A DNA stretch of 37,377 nucleotides, taken from Clostridia bacterium. GTDB lineage: Bacteria > Bacillota > Clostridia > Oscillospirales > CAG-272. A program made the position numbers and the translations under genes. Position 1 is the first letter of the stretch, and the number at the start of each line of letters is the position of its first letter. The notes beneath the pieces were generated by a model, which did not search any database, was not told the origin of the DNA, and was given only the letters and a program-made list of their open reading frames with translations. Positions 24,215 through 31,073 of this stretch are shown here, one piece after another. The DNA lies in NCBI GenBank assembly GCA_017455185.1, contig JAFTBN010000053.1, forward strand, positions 1-37,377, given 5' to 3'.

Positions 24215-25203
24215 GCGAAGCCGTCTTTGTCAACCCCGGGCGTATGACCCGATGCGTCGGCGGGCTCTACTCCGTCTATCTGGACCCGGGCGTCGAATCC
24301 TCACCCCTGTCCGGACAGCTGATTCACTGCCGGGCAAGAGGCAAGTTCCGTTACCACGGACTGAGCCCGAAGTGCGGGGACATCGTACAGGTCGCCTACA
24401 CCGAAAACTCTTTCGTTCCGGGAGAGACGCCCGTACAGGTTCCGACCTATGCCGACATTTCTCTTGTCTCCATCATGGAGAGAAAAAACGAGCTGATCCG
24501 GCCGCCTATGGCCAACCTGGATCTGTTCTTCATCGTTCTTTCGGCCAAGGACCCCGTTACCCCTTACCTGACCATCGACAAACTGACCTGCATCGCCGAG
24601 CACAACCGCATCCGGCCGGTGCTGCTGATCACCAAAGCCGACCTCTGTCCCGAGCAGGCCGAACACGACTGCGCCCTGTACCGCTCGGTCGGATACGACG
24701 CGTTCATCCTGAGCAGCCTTACCGGCACGGGCCTGGAAGAACTGTCCCGCTATCTCCGGACCGAACTGCCCGGCAAAGTCGCCTGTCTTGCGGGCGTATC
24801 GGGAGCCGGCAAATCCTCCCTGCTCAACCGTCTGTTTCCCGGCCAGGACCGGGCAACCGGAGCACTGAGCGAAAAAATACAGCGGGGACGGAACACCACA
24901 AGGGAAATCACACTCGTCCCTGCGGTCCCCGGCAATCCCTCATCGGGCTGGATTGCCGACACACCCGGGTTTTCCCTGATTGACTTCGAGCGGTTCGACT
25001 TTTTCAACAAAGACGACCTGCCGCAAACCTTTCCCGAATTTCTCCCCTATCTCGGGCAGTGCCGGTACCGGAACTGCACCCACACCAAAGAGGAGGGGTG
25101 TCGGGTTCTTGAAGCGGTTCGGGACGGAATCATCCCCGTGTCCAGACACGACAGTTTCCTTTCCCTGTACGAAGACCTGAAAGACAAACACGATTGGGAT
25201 TGA
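24211..25203 (+). CDS. rsgA: Ribosome small-subunit GTPase RsgA
   Basis: The 330-residue circularly permuted GTPase helps mature 30S subunits. An N-terminal OB-fold (about 1-85) is followed by the permuted G-domain: G4 LLITKADLC first, then G1 GVSGAGKSSLLN, G2 region GRNTTREI, and G3 DTPGFSLID. A zinc-binding tail has GQCRYRNCTHTKEEGC. It begins within the rlmN stop. In Bacillus a phosphatase-kinase pair (prpC-prkC) lies between these two genes; here it is missing. Confidence 0.96.
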   Translation: MSEAVFVNPGRMTRCVGGLYSVYLDPGVESSPLSGQLIHCRARGKFRYHGLSPKCGDIVQVAYTENSFVPGETPVQVPTYADISLVSIMERKNELIRPPMANLDLFFIVLSAKDPVTPYLTIDKLTCIAEHNRIRPVLLITKADLCPEQAEHDCALYRSVGYDAFILSSLTGTGLEELSRYLRTELPGKVACLAGVSGAGKSSLLNRLFPGQDRATGALSEKIQRGRNTTREITLVPAVPGNPSSGWIADTPGFSLIDFERFDFFNKDDLPQTFPEFLPYLGQCRYRNCTHTKEEGCRVLEAVRDGIIPVSRHDSFLSLYEDLKDKHDWD

Positions 25204-25209
25204 AGAAAT

Positions 25210-25848
25210 ATGAAAGCTTATCTTTATGTGGGCGGGAAAGTCCTGCCCGAAAAAATAACCATGGGACCGGTCGGAAACGACCTGGTCATTGCGGTGGATT
25301 CCGGGTATAAAAACGCACTGTTGTGCCACGCGGATCCCGTACTTTTCATCGGGGACTGCGACTCGTTCCCCGCCTCCAAACTGCCCCGGGACCTGGAGCA
25401 GATTCTGCTCAAACCCGAAAAGGACCTGACCGACACGCAGGCCGCGGTTCAGCTCGCGCTGGGCCGGGGCGCCACCGAGATTTCCATCATCGGCGGGCTG
25501 GACGGCCGGCTGGACCATACTCTGTCCAATCTTGCGATTCTGGAACATCTGTTTGATTTGCACATTCCCTGCTACATCGAGAACGGGATCAACCGCGTCC
25601 GCTTTCTCAAGAACACCAGCACGCTTCTGGCCTGCAGCCCCTATTATCGCTATGTAGGCCTGCTTTCGGTGGGCGAAGTCGCAAAAGGGGTGGAAATCCA
25701 GGGAGTGAAATATCCGATGAAAAACGGAAAGATTCTTCGCACCCATCAATTTGCGGTTTCCAACGAACTGACCGGAAACTGCGCGCTGATCAACGTCAAA
25801 AAGGGTGCTCTGTACATCATCGAAAGTTCGGATTCACAAGGCAACTGA
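25210..25848 (+). CDS. thiN: Thiamine pyrophosphokinase
   Basis: The 212-residue enzyme transfers pyrophosphate from ATP to thiamine. FIGDCDSFP and LLKPEKDLTDTQAAVQLA are the catalytic Asp-rich motifs, followed by IIGGLDGRLDHTLSNLAIL. The second half is the thiamine-binding beta-sandwich with EVAKGVEIQGVKYPM and TGNCALINVKKG. The gene starts 6 bp after rsgA; rpe, which separates them in Bacillus, is absent. It is the last gene of the long operon. Confidence 0.93.
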   Translation: MKAYLYVGGKVLPEKITMGPVGNDLVIAVDSGYKNALLCHADPVLFIGDCDSFPASKLPRDLEQILLKPEKDLTDTQAAVQLALGRGATEISIIGGLDGRLDHTLSNLAILEHLFDLHIPCYIENGINRVRFLKNTSTLLACSPYYRYVGLLSVGEVAKGVEIQGVKYPMKNGKILRTHQFAVSNELTGNCALINVKKGALYIIESSDSQGN

Positions 25849-25868
25849 GAAGGCACATTCCTCCGACA

Positions 25869-25901
25869 GGAAAAGGGCAACCGCAATGGTTGCCCTTTTC
25901 C
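25869..25901. terminator. Bidirectional terminator after thiamine pyrophosphokinase
   Basis: GGAAAAGGGCAACC and GGTTGCCCTTTTCC pair perfectly around GCAAT. T-runs inside both stem ends allow action on both strands, closing the long operon and the converging glycosyltransferase gene. Confidence 0.9.
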
Positions 25902-25929
25902 TAGTAATCTCCCTATTCTGTTCTTTTTC

Positions 25930-27168
25930 TCATTTGTTTCCGTGAAACAGTCGGTGAAGCCGGCTGAACGCCGAAACGGTGAAATTGCGGGCGGGATGAA
26001 TCAGTTCCAACTCCCCCTTTCGGAAGGCTTCAAGAACCTCTTCGTATCTTTGCACCGCTTTTGCGATGCTGTCATCCCAGGACAGATACAGCGTCTGTGC
26101 CGCACGCTGCCCGGCCGCGCGGACTTCGTCCCTGTGCGAAGCGCAAAAGATCAGGCGCTGCGCCATCTGGTCGGCCGACTCGGCAATCAGATACCCGTTT
26201 TCCCCGTCGACAACCCCTTCGGCCGAACTGCTGTTCTCCACCAGAACACTGGCGGTCCCGCACGCGGCCGCTTCCTTTACCACCAAAGGATTGTTGTCGA
26301 AAACAGAAGGCAGAAGAAACAAATCCGCCATGGAATACCAGGCCTTCAAAACCGCCCGGTCGTACTCCGCCCCGGTAAAAATGCAGCTGTCCGCAATTCC
26401 CAGTTTCTGGGCTTCCGCGCGGACCTCCTCCCGGTCCGCCCCGTCGCCTACAACGGCAAAACGGAACGGAACGCCCGCATCCCTGCATTGGCGAAGGCCG
26501 TCGAGAACGATGTGAAGCCCTTTGTACCAGATGACCCGGCCGACAAACAGGAACAAAGGAATCTCCTCCTCAAGACCGTATGTCTTTTTCAGCCGGCGGA
26601 CAATCTCCCCGTCCGGAGCATCCCGGTTGATATCCACCCCGTTGGGCATGACACGGTACGAGCCCCGATATCCCAGGTCTTTCAGATTCTGCCCTGCCCC
26701 TTCGTTGACCACCCACACGTCATCGCAGCAGCTGATGTTGTAAATGATTTCCTTGATGGCTTTTTCCTGAAGCACCTTCTGCTTGATGGCCCGGCGTATG
26801 TCGATATCGAATTTGGTATGATACGTGAATACAATCGGTTTGTGAACCAGTTCGCGCAATTCCCTGCACAAAAACGTGGAAGCAATCGGACAATGCGCGT
26901 GCAGCAGATCCGGCTGATACGCGACAAGCCGGCTCATGGCCTTCGATGAAAAAGGAAACCCGGCCCGGTATCCGACCGCCTTGGTCGTGTTCAAACTGGC
27001 ATAGCGAAGCACCTCAAACGAATACCGGTCCTCGGCCCCCGGATTGGACGGAACCGCAACAATGGCGCTTCCGTAATGTCTTTGCATATAATCCGCGTAA
27101 TTGATCACCGCATTCGCAACCCCGTCTATTTGCGGAGGAAAAGAATCATTCGCAAAGCAAACCCGCAT
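25930..27168 (-). CDS. GT4-family glycosyltransferase
   Basis: The 412-residue retaining glycosyltransferase has the GT-B two-domain form. The N-domain starts ANDSFPPQIDGVANAVINYA, the acceptor-side glycine loop, and has LLHAHCPIAS and VFTYHTKFDIDIRRA. The C-domain has PNGVDI, FVGRVIWYKGLHIVLDGL and the EX7E-type region NNPLVVKEAAACGTASVL. There is no membrane helix; a basic C-terminus may touch the membrane. Close relatives act on glycolipids or cell-surface glycans, but donor and acceptor cannot be read here. ATG at 27168 has AAGGAGG; longer in-frame starts lie before the promoter. Confidence 0.9.
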   Translation of the reverse strand: MRVCFANDSFPPQIDGVANAVINYADYMQRHYGSAIVAVPSNPGAEDRYSFEVLRYASLNTTKAVGYRAGFPFSSKAMSRLVAYQPDLLHAHCPIASTFLCRELRELVHKPIVFTYHTKFDIDIRRAIKQKVLQEKAIKEIIYNISCCDDVWVVNEGAGQNLKDLGYRGSYRVMPNGVDINRDAPDGEIVRRLKKTYGLEEEIPLFLFVGRVIWYKGLHIVLDGLRQCRDAGVPFRFAVVGDGADREEVRAEAQKLGIADSCIFTGAEYDRAVLKAWYSMADLFLLPSVFDNNPLVVKEAAACGTASVLVENSSSAEGVVDGENGYLIAESADQMAQRLIFCASHRDEVRAAGQRAAQTLYLSWDDSIAKAVQRYEEVLEAFRKGELELIHPARNFTVSAFSRLHRLFHGNK

Positions 27169-27208
27169 ATCGTCCTCCTTGTGGATCCGACCATTCTTTC
27201 TACTCTTT

Positions 27209-27237
27209 ATTGTACCATGTTTGCCCCCGGTTGTCAA
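27209..27237 (-). promoter_or_regulatory. Promoter of the glycosyltransferase gene
   Basis: On the minus strand TTGACA, a 17-bp spacer and TACAAT lie about 40 bp before the start codon. Confidence 0.8.
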
Positions 27238-27442
27238 AAAGGTCTTTTCTGTTCCCGGCAGGTGCAAAACAACTGCAGGTAAAGGAGATCATAAAAGGCA
27301 CAGGCCTCTCCAATGGGTATACTGCAGATACCAAGCAACACAAATACCGGGAGGGACTTAGGCCATGGTTATTGTAGCACTGTTTTTTGCAAATGCAAGA
27401 GAATAATCCGGCAAAGCAACACATTCCTCCTTTTTTCTCTCG
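27238..27442. other. Intergenic region with an imperfect long hairpin, function unknown
   Basis: No gene is seen in this 205-bp stretch between two outward-facing promoters. A perfect GGTAT/ATACC hairpin with a 7-base loop (27316-27332) is enclosed by weaker pairing of AGGCCTCTCC (27302-27311) with GGGAGG (27349-27354) and GGCC (27361-27364). It could be a small RNA or leader element. No known riboswitch core was matched. Confidence 0.4.
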
Positions 27443-27471
27443 TTGACAAACCGGTTTGCAAAAGGTATAAT
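27443..27471 (+). promoter_or_regulatory. Promoter with palindromic spacer for the HMA-aquaporin operon
   Basis: TTGACA (27443-27448), a 17-bp spacer and TATAAT (27466-27471) form a consensus promoter 45 bp before the start. The spacer contains the palindrome AAACCGGTTT, a candidate operator placed where a bound repressor would block polymerase. Confidence 0.8.
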
Positions 27472-27515
27472 AAAAGTATAAGAAGCGCTGCCTTTCGCAG
27501 CAAAAAGGAGTCGAT

Positions 27516-27740
27516 ATGTTTGAAATCAAACTGACGGTTGACGGAATGATGTGCGGCATGTGCGAATCACACGTACAGGACGCAATCCGCAACCATGCAA
27601 AAGTCAAGAAGGTAAAAGCCTCCCGCAAAGACGGTTCGGTACTGATTGTCTCCCCCGAGGCATTGAGCGAAGAGCAGATTCACCAGATTCTGGACCCGAC
27701 CGGTTACCGCGTAACCGCGTATTCCTGCTCGGAAAAATAA
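27516..27740 (+). CDS. Heavy-metal-associated (HMA) domain protein, CopZ-like
   Basis: The 74-residue protein is a single ferredoxin-like HMA domain. The metal site is MMCGMCESHVQDAIR, the GMxCxxC-type loop with cysteines placed as in copper chaperones, though shifted (MCGMC). The second half, KKVKASRKDGSVLIVSPEALSEEQIHQIL, has the expected beta-alpha pattern; GYRVTAYSCSEK ends it and adds a third Cys. It may carry Cu(I) or another soft metal. No P-type ATPase lies next to it; an aquaporin follows 52 bp later, which is unusual. AAAGGAG precedes the start. Confidence 0.88.
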   Translation: MFEIKLTVDGMMCGMCESHVQDAIRNHAKVKKVKASRKDGSVLIVSPEALSEEQIHQILDPTGYRVTAYSCSEK

Positions 27741-27792
27741 TCCTATCACCCTGTCATCCTATTGATTTTTCTATATACAAAAGGAGAAAAAC

Positions 27793-28491
27793 ATGAAAAA
27801 GTACATTGCTGAATGCATCGGAACGTTTGTTCTGGTCTTTGCCGCATGCGGTGTTGCTGCCATGACAGGCGGCAGTCTTGCCGTAACCGCGCTTGCTTTC
27901 GGTCTGGTCATCGTGGCTATGGCCTACTCGGTCGGACGCGTTTCCGGCTGTCACATCAACCCTGCGGTTTCTCTGGGTTGCCTGCTGGCCGGCAGAATGT
28001 CCCTGACCGATTTCATCGGATATGTGATTTCCCAGTTTGTCGGCGGTCTTCTCGGCGGCGTAGCCTTCTGGGGCATCTTCAAGATTTCGGGTCAGGACCT
28101 GTCCCCCACAGCCGCTTCCAACTTCTGCGTCGGTTCCGGTACGGAATATTCCGCCGGCGGCGTGATTGCCGCGCTGCTGGTTGAAATCATTCTGACCTGC
28201 ATTTTCGTCTATGTGATTCTGAACGTCACGTCCGAAAACTCGGGTGCCGGCAAAAAAGCCGGTCTGATCATCGGCCTGACCCTGACCCTGGTTCACCTGG
28301 TTGGCATTCCGCTCACCGGCACATCGGTCAACCCTGCAAGATCGTTCGCTACCGCTCTGTGCAACCTGATCTTCAACGGCAACGCCAAAGCATTGGCACA
28401 GGTCTGGATCTTCATCGTCGCTCCGCTGGTAGGCGCGTGCCTGGCCGCTCTTCTGTTCAAGTTCCTTCACAAAGAAGAAAAGAGCAACTGA
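27793..28491 (+). CDS. aqpZ: Aquaporin Z-type MIP family water channel
   Basis: The 232-residue channel has six transmembrane helices and both half-helix signatures, INPAVS and VNPARS. Selectivity residues fit water-specific aquaporins: Phe in TALAFGLVI, His in LVHLVGIPL, Thr in GTSVNPAR and the Arg of NPAR. It is therefore not a glycerol facilitator, which would have a glycine or smaller residue in place of the His. The C-terminus is short and basic. AAGGAG lies 8 bp before the ATG. It shares the promoter of the HMA gene. Confidence 0.93.
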   Translation: MKKYIAECIGTFVLVFAACGVAAMTGGSLAVTALAFGLVIVAMAYSVGRVSGCHINPAVSLGCLLAGRMSLTDFIGYVISQFVGGLLGGVAFWGIFKISGQDLSPTAASNFCVGSGTEYSAGGVIAALLVEIILTCIFVYVILNVTSENSGAGKKAGLIIGLTLTLVHLVGIPLTGTSVNPARSFATALCNLIFNGNAKALAQVWIFIVAPLVGACLAALLFKFLHKEEKSN

Positions 28492-28511
28492 TTCAAAGCC
28501 GTAAAGGCATA

Positions 28512-28544
28512 AAAAGCCCTGCATCATCCGATGCAGGGCTTTTC
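28512..28544. terminator. Terminator after aquaporin, shared with serA
   Basis: AAAAGCCCTGCATC and GATGCAGGGCTTTT pair perfectly around ATCC, with A/T-runs on both sides that suit termination in both directions. Confidence 0.92.
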
Positions 28545-28557
28545 TGATTGGTCCGGT

Positions 28558-29715
28558 TTATTTCGTAATCAGGCGGACCCGGTTGACGTTCTCCATCCGG
28601 CCCAGCTCGCGAACCAGGTCGTCCGAGGGAACAATGGAAAAATCCAGAATCAGATAAGCCTGGTTCTTCTTGGACTTATCCACCATATGCTCTATGTTCA
28701 GACCCGCCGCGGAAACCTTCTCGGTGATCTTGGCCAGCATTCCGGGCACGTTTTCGTGCGAGATGCACAGCCGCGCCGCATCCGTGAACTCGGCGCTGAC
28801 CGCGGGATAGTTGACACTGTTCGTGATGTTGCCGTTGCGCAGATAATCATCCAGCTGTGCGGCCGCCATTCTGGCGCAATTGTCCTCGCTCTCCTCGGTA
28901 GAAGCTCCGAGATGAGGAATCGGAATAATCCCCGGCACGCCGATGACTTCCTCGGTCGGGAAATCGGTTACATAGACCGAAACTTTGCCGCTCGCCAGCG
29001 CGTCCTTGACGTCCTTGGCAACGACCAGCGTATCACGCGCCAGATTCAGGATCCGGACTCCGTCCTTCATTTTGGAAATCGCCTCCGCGTTGATCATGCC
29101 GTTGGTTGTCGGCATGGCGGGAACGTGAATCGAAAGATAATCCGCCTGGGCAAACAGAGCGTCATAACTCTCCACCACACGGACATGCGGATCCAGTGCC
29201 ATGGCAGCCGAAACCGACAGATACGGATCGCATCCGATCACATCCATCCCCAGTGCAACCGCCGTATTGGCCAGCATGCCGCCGATGGCGCCAAGCCCCA
29301 GAATGCCGAGTGTCTTTCCTTTCAGCTCGTGTCCGGCGAACTGACTCTTTCCCTTTTCCACGCTGGCGGCTACGTTTTCCTTCAGTCCCTGCGCCCAGGC
29401 AATGCCTCCAACGATGTTTCTCGATGCCAGAAGCAAAGCGGCCACCGCCAACTCCTTGACGGCGTTTGCATTCGCACCGGGCGTATTGAAGACTACAATG
29501 CCTTTCTCTGTGCACCGGTCAATCGGGATGTTGTTCACACCGGCGCCCGCCCTGGCAATCCCCAGAAGGTTCTCGCCGAATTCCATATCCAGCAAAGATG
29601 CGGACCGGACCATAATGCCGTCCGGATTCTCCAGATCTGTCCCGACTTCATACAGCGCGGGATCAAACTTCTTTGTGCCGCAAGCTGCGATTTTGTTCAT
29701 CAATTGAATTTTCAT
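28558..29715 (-). CDS. serA: D-3-phosphoglycerate dehydrogenase
   Basis: The 385-residue enzyme oxidises 3-phosphoglycerate, the first step to serine. The NAD site is LGILGLGAIGG. Catalytic positions are Arg in LNLARDTLV, where relatives often have ARG, Glu in TDFPTEEV and His in IPHLGASTEE. A C-terminal ACT domain (about 315-385, with ISHENVPGMLAKI) suggests control by serine or another amino acid. It lacks the extra ASB domain of long forms. It follows serC after 6 bp, so both are one operon. Confidence 0.95.
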   Translation of the reverse strand: MKIQLMNKIAACGTKKFDPALYEVGTDLENPDGIMVRSASLLDMEFGENLLGIARAGAGVNNIPIDRCTEKGIVVFNTPGANANAVKELAVAALLLASRNIVGGIAWAQGLKENVAASVEKGKSQFAGHELKGKTLGILGLGAIGGMLANTAVALGMDVIGCDPYLSVSAAMALDPHVRVVESYDALFAQADYLSIHVPAMPTTNGMINAEAISKMKDGVRILNLARDTLVVAKDVKDALASGKVSVYVTDFPTEEVIGVPGIIPIPHLGASTEESEDNCARMAAAQLDDYLRNGNITNSVNYPAVSAEFTDAARLCISHENVPGMLAKITEKVSAAGLNIEHMVDKSKKNQAYLILDFSIVPSDDLVRELGRMENVNRVRLITK

Positions 29716-29721
29716 ATCTCT

Positions 29722-30813
29722 TTATCCCTTCGGATTCTCCGCTGCGAATTTTTTCATGAAGGCAACCAGTTTCTCCACGCCTTCGTACGGCATCGCATTG
29801 TAAATCGACGCGCGCATGCCTCCTACGGAACGATGCCCCTTGAGACTCTTCAGTCCGGCCTTGCCGGCTTCGGACGCGAATTTCTTGTCCAGTTCGGCGT
29901 CGCCGGTTACAAACGTCACGTTCATCATGGACCGGGATTCCTTCTTCACCGGTGCCAGATAATAATCCTGGCTGTCCAGATAATCGTAAAGCAGTTTGGC
30001 TTTGCGCTGATTCATCGCCTGCATGACTTCCAGGCCGCCCAGACCCAGAATCCATTCGTATACCAGTTTCGCCATATAGATTGCGAAGCAAGGCGGCGTA
30101 TTGTACATCGACCCGTTTTCCGCCATGGTCTTCCACTCCAGCATGGTCGGCATCTTTTCCTGCGCGTAATCCAGCAGATCTTCCCGGACGATGACAACCG
30201 TCAGACCGGCGGGTGCCATGTTCTTCTGCGCACCGGCATAGATGACGCCGAACTTGGTCACGTCAACCGGCTCCGAAATAATGCAGGAGGACATATCCGC
30301 CACCAGCGGAACGTCTCCGGTATCGGGCACCTCCGGGAATTTGGTCCCGTAAATGGTATTGTTGTAGCACACATGGACATAGGAAGCGTCCGGGTCTACC
30401 ATATCCTTTGTAATCTGAGGCACATGATCGAAATTGTCGTCCTTGGTCGTCGCGATGCAGCGGACGTTGTATCCAAGTTTCTGCGCTTCCTTGAATGCCT
30501 TGCCGGAGAACTGACCGGAAACGACGTAATCCGCCTTGCCGGTCCGCCCAATCAGATTCATCGGCACAGCCGCGAACTGCGTGGACGCACCGCCCTGCAA
30601 AAACAGCACTTTATAATTGTCCGGAATCTGCATCAGCTTGCGAAGCAATGCCTCAGCTTCCTTGATAATGGCATCATACTCGGGAGATCGATGAGACATT
30701 TCCATCACGGACATTCCGGAATCCCCGTAACACACCAACTCGGATGCGGCTTTCTCCAAAACGGGAAGCGGCAGCATAGACGGTCCTGCCGAAAAATTAA
30801 ATACTCTGCTCAT
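29722..30813 (-). CDS. serC: Phosphoserine aminotransferase
   Basis: The 363-residue PLP enzyme makes phosphoserine from 3-phosphohydroxypyruvate. The start MSRVFNFSAGPSMLPLPVLE is characteristic. The PLP lysine lies in YAGAQKNMAPAGLTVVIV. Other landmarks are SHRSPEYDAIIKEAE and GGASTQFAAVPMNL, ending RASIYNAMPYEGVEKLVAFM. The ATG at 30813 has GGAGG 8 bp upstream; the reading frame continues further but crosses the promoter. No phosphoserine phosphatase (serB) is seen nearby. Confidence 0.96.
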   Translation of the reverse strand: MSRVFNFSAGPSMLPLPVLEKAASELVCYGDSGMSVMEMSHRSPEYDAIIKEAEALLRKLMQIPDNYKVLFLQGGASTQFAAVPMNLIGRTGKADYVVSGQFSGKAFKEAQKLGYNVRCIATTKDDNFDHVPQITKDMVDPDASYVHVCYNNTIYGTKFPEVPDTGDVPLVADMSSCIISEPVDVTKFGVIYAGAQKNMAPAGLTVVIVREDLLDYAQEKMPTMLEWKTMAENGSMYNTPPCFAIYMAKLVYEWILGLGGLEVMQAMNQRKAKLLYDYLDSQDYYLAPVKKESRSMMNVTFVTGDAELDKKFASEAGKAGLKSLKGHRSVGGMRASIYNAMPYEGVEKLVAFMKKFAAENPKG

Positions 30814-30858
30814 CTTAAATCCTCCAAACCGGAACCAAGTTCCGAAATTAATAGCGGT

Positions 30859-30886
30859 ATTATACTCCTTGCTCGTGAATGAACAA
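30859..30886 (-). promoter_or_regulatory. Promoter of serC-serA
   Basis: On the minus strand TTGTTC, a 16-bp spacer and a perfect TATAAT lie about 45 bp before serC. The -35 box is weak. Confidence 0.6.
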
Positions 30887-31073
30887 GGACTTTTCTGTAG
30901 AGAAAATGTGTACAAATTTTTAAAAAGTTTTTGTTTTTGACATTAAGAAAAGTTGAAATTTCTCCGTCTGAATAAATTTGCTCGAAAAGCCGGTTCAAAA
31001 CTCTGACTTTTGTGTATTTTTATTCAATTATCCATTTTCTCGTGAATTTTTCAATTTGCAAAAATTTCAATTT
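30887..31073. other. AT-rich intergenic spacer
   Basis: This 187-bp stretch between the end of the large lipoprotein gene and the serC promoter is very AT-rich, with many A- and T-tracts and short repeats of AATTTTCAA type. I see no gene and no convincing terminator hairpin. Confidence 0.5.

Noticed and set aside
27280..27370. Possible riboswitch (cobalt/nickel, c-di-GMP or ZTP type) before the HMA gene
   Set aside because: Pieces such as GGGAGGGAC recall these classes, but the conserved cores and stem order are missing, and the HMA promoter starts downstream of this sequence, so it would not be in that mRNA.
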